This document shows positions 7,056 through 8,448 of a DNA stretch of 8,448 bases, piece after piece. The position numbers and the translations under genes are program-made. The notes under the pieces were generated by a model. It was given only the letters and a program-made list of their open reading frames with translations. It was not told the origin of the DNA and made no database searches. The stretch spans positions 1 to 8,448 of the forward strand of contig DATAYF010000342.1 of NCBI GenBank assembly GCA_036272735.1. The letters are read 5' to 3'. This stretch comes from DATAYF01 sp036272735. Lineage in GTDB: Bacteria; Chloroflexota; Ktedonobacteria; Ktedonobacterales; Ktedonobacteraceae. The stretch's first letter is position 1, and each line of letters opens with the position of its first letter.

Positions 7056-7230
7056 GTCAATGGCCTCCGCTCTGAGAGCGGAGGCTTGCATCTGGACTCC
7101 ACCGCAACTCTGCATACCTTGTGAGACGCGCAGCTTTGGCTTCGTTGTCCGATGTATCAGGGGCAATTGACAGGTGCCCCGTCGTGCTCCAATCCTGTCG
7201 AAGCACGAGCGTTCTCATCACCAGGTTTCT
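7056..7230 (-). ncRNA. Possible omegaRNA from the TnpB 3' end (approximate)
   Basis: In characterised TnpB systems the guide RNA scaffold comes from the 3' part of tnpB and the element's right end, with the guide just past the boundary. Here that region carries the hairpin at 7063-7085. If the element ends near 7056, the guide would read CTAAACACGCTTCTTGCC from just beyond. The 5' limit given is a rough guess, and no covariance or expression support is available. Confidence 0.4.
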
Positions 7231-8412
7231 TGCGCCAACCAGATCCGCATGCAGCGTGTACCGGCACTTTGGGTTCTGACACACAAAGAGCAACCCTTTG
7301 CGTGGGCGCTTCTCATCGGCGGTGTGCCCACACCTAGGACATGCTTTTGAGGTGTAATCAGCATCCACCTTGATAGCGAGCGATCCCGCCAACGCGGCCT
7401 TGTAGCTGAGAAGCGCGTGCAATTCAGCAAACGACCACTGTGAGTACACCCGATTGGCTTTCCGTGCCTTTGGAGAGACCCGCTCATAGCCTTTGCTACT
7501 GTTCTTGCGCTTGCGCTTTCTACGTCTTGTCCGCTCTCGAATATCAGTAAGCTGTTCTAGTCCAATCAATGCATGTGGGTGCTGCTTGATGATCTGTTTG
7601 GCAACAATATGATTGGCTTGCAATTTCAACCGTCTCTCTCGCTGCTCGATACGTGTCAAACGTCGTTTCGCGCCACCAGTGCCTTTTTGAGGCACTCGTT
7701 TGCGGAGTCGTGCATAATGGTTCGCTTGATGTCGGACTCGTTTCCCTGGATGAAAGGTCGCCGCCCCTGTCGCAGTAGAAGTCACCGCCAGATAGCGGAT
7801 ACCGACATCCACGCCTATGACCTTGTTGAGGTGTTCACCGGTTGGCTCAGGTACATCGATTTCCAAAGAAACAAGCAGATAGAAACACTTCTTTGGTTTA
7901 TCGTACCAGAGCTTGGCATCGCCGATGCTTGCCCCATGTTGAATGAGTGCCCTATGCTCATCGTAGCCCTGGTACGCGATGGTGGTACGCCCGCCCAGCG
8001 TGCCGAGACTGACCTGCTGCTTTCGCTGAAAGGTGTAGTCCCGCTCATAGGTATACTGGACGGTGGGCGAGCTATATGTAGGGGGCTTGTTCAGACCTTT
8101 AAAGCGTTTCTTGGTGATCTTCTTGTGGCGATGTTCGGCATTCTTTTTGAATGTGGTCCACAGTCCCTTGTAGGTAGATGCCACCTGTCGTTCCACGCGA
8201 CCGGCTAGTTGTGAGGGAAGGTGATAGCGTGTGCGAAGCTCGGCATACATTCCTTTGTGTAGCGTGATATTACTACTGGTTTTGCCATGTGCGAAAGCGT
8301 AGTGACTCACTGCACCCAGCGCATCCCGATAGGCCAGTTGCGTCTGGCGTAACGCTTGCAACTGGTCTGGCGTGGTCACAAGCTTGAGTTTTGCGGTGAT
8401 GATCTGTTGCAT
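7057..8412 (-). CDS. tnpB: TnpB (IS605 OrfB), RNA-guided nuclease family
   Basis: The 451-residue protein has the domain order of a full TnpB. The N-terminus (MQQIITAKLKLVTTPDQ) matches the usual family opening. The RuvC-like core has D202 in VIGVDVGIRYLAV, E286 in LIGLEQL and D390 in YTLHADLVGARNL. A zinc ribbon with C358, C361, C378 and C383 (ACPRCGH and FVCQNPKCRY) sits between the last two. A very basic segment (RERTRRRKRKRK, 292-303) follows the second RuvC motif. All catalytic residues are present, so it is not visibly decayed. Characterised TnpB proteins are endonucleases guided by a right-end RNA; activity here is inferred from the family. The C-terminal tail from about residue 400 is encoded by right-end DNA including the hairpin, so it may be shaped by RNA structure. 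The upstream ribosome site is weak, but the start fits the family. Confidence 0.95.
   Translation of the reverse strand: MQQIITAKLKLVTTPDQLQALRQTQLAYRDALGAVSHYAFAHGKTSSNITLHKGMYAELRTRYHLPSQLAGRVERQVASTYKGLWTTFKKNAEHRHKKITKKRFKGLNKPPTYSSPTVQYTYERDYTFQRKQQVSLGTLGGRTTIAYQGYDEHRALIQHGASIGDAKLWYDKPKKCFYLLVSLEIDVPEPTGEHLNKVIGVDVGIRYLAVTSTATGAATFHPGKRVRHQANHYARLRKRVPQKGTGGAKRRLTRIEQRERRLKLQANHIVAKQIIKQHPHALIGLEQLTDIRERTRRRKRKRKNSSKGYERVSPKARKANRVYSQWSFAELHALLSYKAALAGSLAIKVDADYTSKACPRCGHTADEKRPRKGLLFVCQNPKCRYTLHADLVGARNLVMRTLVLRQDWSTTGHLSIAPDTSDNEAKAARLTRYAELRWSPDASLRSQSGGH
7063..7085. repeat. Right-end hairpin of the TnpB element
   Basis: GCCTCCGCTC (7063-7072) and GAGCGGAGGC (7076-7085) pair perfectly around the loop TGA. 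The hairpin lies inside the final codons of tnpB and 3 nt upstream of its stop codon. No U-run follows on either strand, so it is more likely an element end or guide-RNA structure than a terminator. Confidence 0.85.
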
Positions 8413-8448
8413 GCTGTTCGCTTTCGAGAGGGATGGGAAGTGGTCCCA

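Larger units (their letters stand above)
7056..8448 (-). mobile_element. IS200/IS605-superfamily element, TnpB only, left end not seen
   Basis: The region holds a complete tnpB and a structured right end. A perfect 10-bp stem with a 3-nt loop (7063-7085) covers the last TnpB codons, and TTGAC (7056-7060, minus strand) lies just past it and overlaps the stop codon. This fits the subterminal hairpin of IS605-type right ends, but the exact boundary is inferred. No HUH transposase TnpA is present here. On the upstream side only 36 bp remain, with a short TGGGA/TCCCA inverted repeat at 8434-8448 that may belong to the left end. Confidence 0.7.

Noticed and set aside
7063..7085. Right-end hairpin as a rho-independent terminator of tnpB
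   Set aside because: No run of U follows the stem on either strand, and it lies inside the coding region.
7573..8208. 211-codon open frame on the plus strand
   Set aside because: It lies fully antisense to tnpB, which has clear catalytic motifs. The plus-strand translation shows no recognisable domain.

Overview
The window looks like part of a bacterial chromosome, and all six protein-coding genes are read from the minus strand (right to left). The mix is soluble multi-domain sensor kinases, an animal-type transketolase, a YegS/DagK-type lipid kinase with an unusual tail, and an IS605-type TnpB gene. This would fit a large-genome soil bacterium such as a Chloroflexota/Ktedonobacteria member. 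That placement is inferred from protein style only, because no rRNA or other marker is present.

Layout, in transcription order from the right edge. (1) 7057-8412: a full-length TnpB (IS200/IS605 OrfB family) whose right-hand end carries a perfect 10-bp hairpin; no TnpA is visible and the left end lies at or past the window edge. (2) 6999-7027: a good sigma70-type promoter just beyond the TnpB end, serving (3) a complete transketolase, 5082-6944. (4) 5006-5052: a perfect 22-bp inverted repeat with a 3-nt loop between transketolase and the next gene. (5) 3281-4939: a lipid kinase of the diacylglycerol/sphingosine kinase fold, extended by a His/Glu-rich linker and a small C-terminal beta-type domain, closed by a rho-independent terminator at about 3163-3199. 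(6) 3098-3126: a strong promoter with a perfect TTGACA box that starts a tightly coupled three-gene signalling operon continuing off the left edge.

The signalling operon is the most distinctive part. A stand-alone PAS protein with a signalling-helix tail (2336-2911) overlaps by ATGA with a soluble histidine kinase (1134-2339). That kinase overlaps by 26 bp with a receiver-histidine kinase hybrid (1-1159, cut by the window edge). The first protein has a sensor but no kinase. The second has a kinase but no recognisable sensor. The third has a receiver plus its own kinase. Together they look like one multi-domain phosphorelay split over three polypeptides. The middle kinase has, in place of a sensor, a 49-residue tandem duplication carrying four histidine-containing motifs spaced 21, 28 and 21 residues apart, all multiples of the coiled-coil heptad.

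No tRNA, rRNA, CRISPR array or convincing plus-strand gene was found.
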